From an uncultured Micrococcales bacterium (lineage in GTDB: Bacteria; Actinomycetota; Actinomycetes; Actinomycetales; Microbacteriaceae), in the NCBI GenBank assembly GCA_903893675.1, contig CAITNA010000126.1, positions 1 to 31,566 of the forward strand: a stretch of DNA of 31,566 bases, in the 5' to 3' direction. Below are positions 30,922 to 31,566 of this stretch, one piece after another. The translations under genes and the position numbers were made by a program. Numbering within the stretch: position 1 is the stretch's first letter; each line of letters starts with the position of its first letter. The notes beneath the pieces are model-generated. The model ran no database searches, was not told where the DNA came from, and was given only the letters and a program-made list of their open reading frames with translations.

Positions 30922-31566
30922 TTGCCTAGCCGCATCCTCTACATTCCGCACGACCACTTGGATGCGCGCAAGGGCGTTCTTCGAGACGCCAACCCCGCTA
31001 CCGACGCCATAGTCCTGGTCGAAAGCCGGCGAATGACCAGCGGGCGAAACTGGCACCCGGAGCGACTGTTTTTCATGTTGTCGGCGGCCAGGCACTTCGC
31101 ACAGGGCCTTGAAGCTCAGGGCTTCACGGTTCGCTATCTGCAGGCGGCAACTACGGTCGATGGGCTCGAGGCAGCCCGCGCCGAGTTCGGCAACCTGCCG
31201 ATTTTCGCGGCTCAGGCATCCTCGTTTAGGCAACTCGCAGCGCTGACTGACTTCGGCGTTAACTGGGTGAACAACAATTTCTTCTTGACCGACCGCGATG
31301 ACTTCGCTCGCTGGGCCGGAGCGCAGAAGACCTATGTGATGGAGAACTTCTATCGCCTGCAGCGCAAGCGACTCGGGTTGTTGATGCAAGTCGATCAACC
31401 GGTCGGAGGTCGCTGGAACTACGACGCAGACAATCGTCTGCCGCCGCCGAAGAACTACAGCTGGCCGAAGCCGCTCGAACACGAGCGAGACGAAATCGAC
31501 GAGCAAGTCGCTGCACAACTCGACTATCAACCGACTTCAACCTGGGCGACTACTCGCGAGGGTGCA
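30922..31566 (+). CDS. Deoxyribodipyrimidine photolyase-related protein (FeS-BCP/CryPro-like), partial
   Basis: The 215 codons visible before the window edge match the photolyase/cryptochrome-related family (DPRP). The N-terminal Rossmann-like domain begins RILYIPHDHLD and includes VESRRMTSGRNWHPERLFFML. It is followed by MENFYRLQRKRLGLLM and QPVGGRWNYDADNRLPPP, the family signature. Members bind FAD and a 4Fe-4S cluster and several are (6-4) photolyases, repairing UV damage with light. The catalytic and cluster-binding regions lie outside the window, so repair activity is inferred from family. The start is TTG 30922, with GAGGG upstream in the end of the preceding gene. Confidence 0.88.
   Translation, partial: MPSRILYIPHDHLDARKGVLRDANPATDAIVLVESRRMTSGRNWHPERLFFMLSAARHFAQGLEAQGFTVRYLQAATTVDGLEAARAEFGNLPIFAAQASSFRQLAALTDFGVNWVNNNFFLTDRDDFARWAGAQKTYVMENFYRLQRKRLGLLMQVDQPVGGRWNYDADNRLPPPKNYSWPKPLEHERDEIDEQVAAQLDYQPTSTWATTREGA

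Overview
The window looks like a chromosomal segment of a moderately GC-rich, Gram-positive actinobacterium, most plausibly a member of the Microbacteriaceae. The evidence is a class E-type sortase paired with an LAXTG surface protein, frequent GTG and TTG starts, and many genes that look leaderless. The neighbourhood of pheA, a diacylglycerol-kinase-family gene, serS and a HAD phosphatase also fits. The genus cannot be fixed from the sequence alone. No rRNA, CRISPR array, integrase or transposase gene was seen.

Layout. 1-3432: a partial ferric-reductase-like flavocytochrome, a monoacylglycerol-lipase-like hydrolase, a small GNAT-like protein and an orphan DNA methyltransferase. 3457-6060: a thiamine uptake pair (permease and binding lipoprotein) under a TPP riboswitch, with no ATPase gene beside it. 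6064-8574: a 14-TM drug-efflux MFS protein, diverging from a VanY-like D,D-carboxypeptidase. 8571-12149: phosphoglucomutase, prephenate dehydratase and a lipid/diacylglycerol kinase. 12166-17364: a surface-display module made of an orphan response regulator, a class E-like sortase, a 58-residue membrane protein translationally coupled to the sortase, and a 1192-residue LAYTG-anchored protein with a predicted Cys-paired propeller and CshA-type repeats. 17380-21115: serS, a HAD phosphatase, tRNA-Ser(UGA) and an LCP cell-wall ligase. 21167-23555: tRNA-Ser(GCU), tRNA-Arg(ACG) and a small AT-rich islet. The islet carries one secreted beta-helix gene and is bounded by duplicated, broken tRNA-Arg sequence; the gene's stop codon lies inside the tRNA fragment. 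23586-30557: small genes and two very large secreted proteins that pair BNR-like propeller repeats with a C-terminal OmpA-like domain. 30673-31566: a small membrane protein and the start of an FeS-type photolyase/cryptochrome.

Two themes stand out. First, the window is rich in cell-envelope functions: VanY, LCP, sortase with its substrate, and OmpA-like secreted proteins. Second, eight genes share the layout TAnnnT, exactly six bases, then the start codon. This is the expected geometry of leaderless transcripts and settles several start codons. The most unusual observations are the tRNA-Arg islet, the duplicated tRNA-Ser 3' end, the sortase operon with its coupled small protein, and the two OmpA-like domains, both of which carry Gln where the diaminopimelate-binding Asp is expected.
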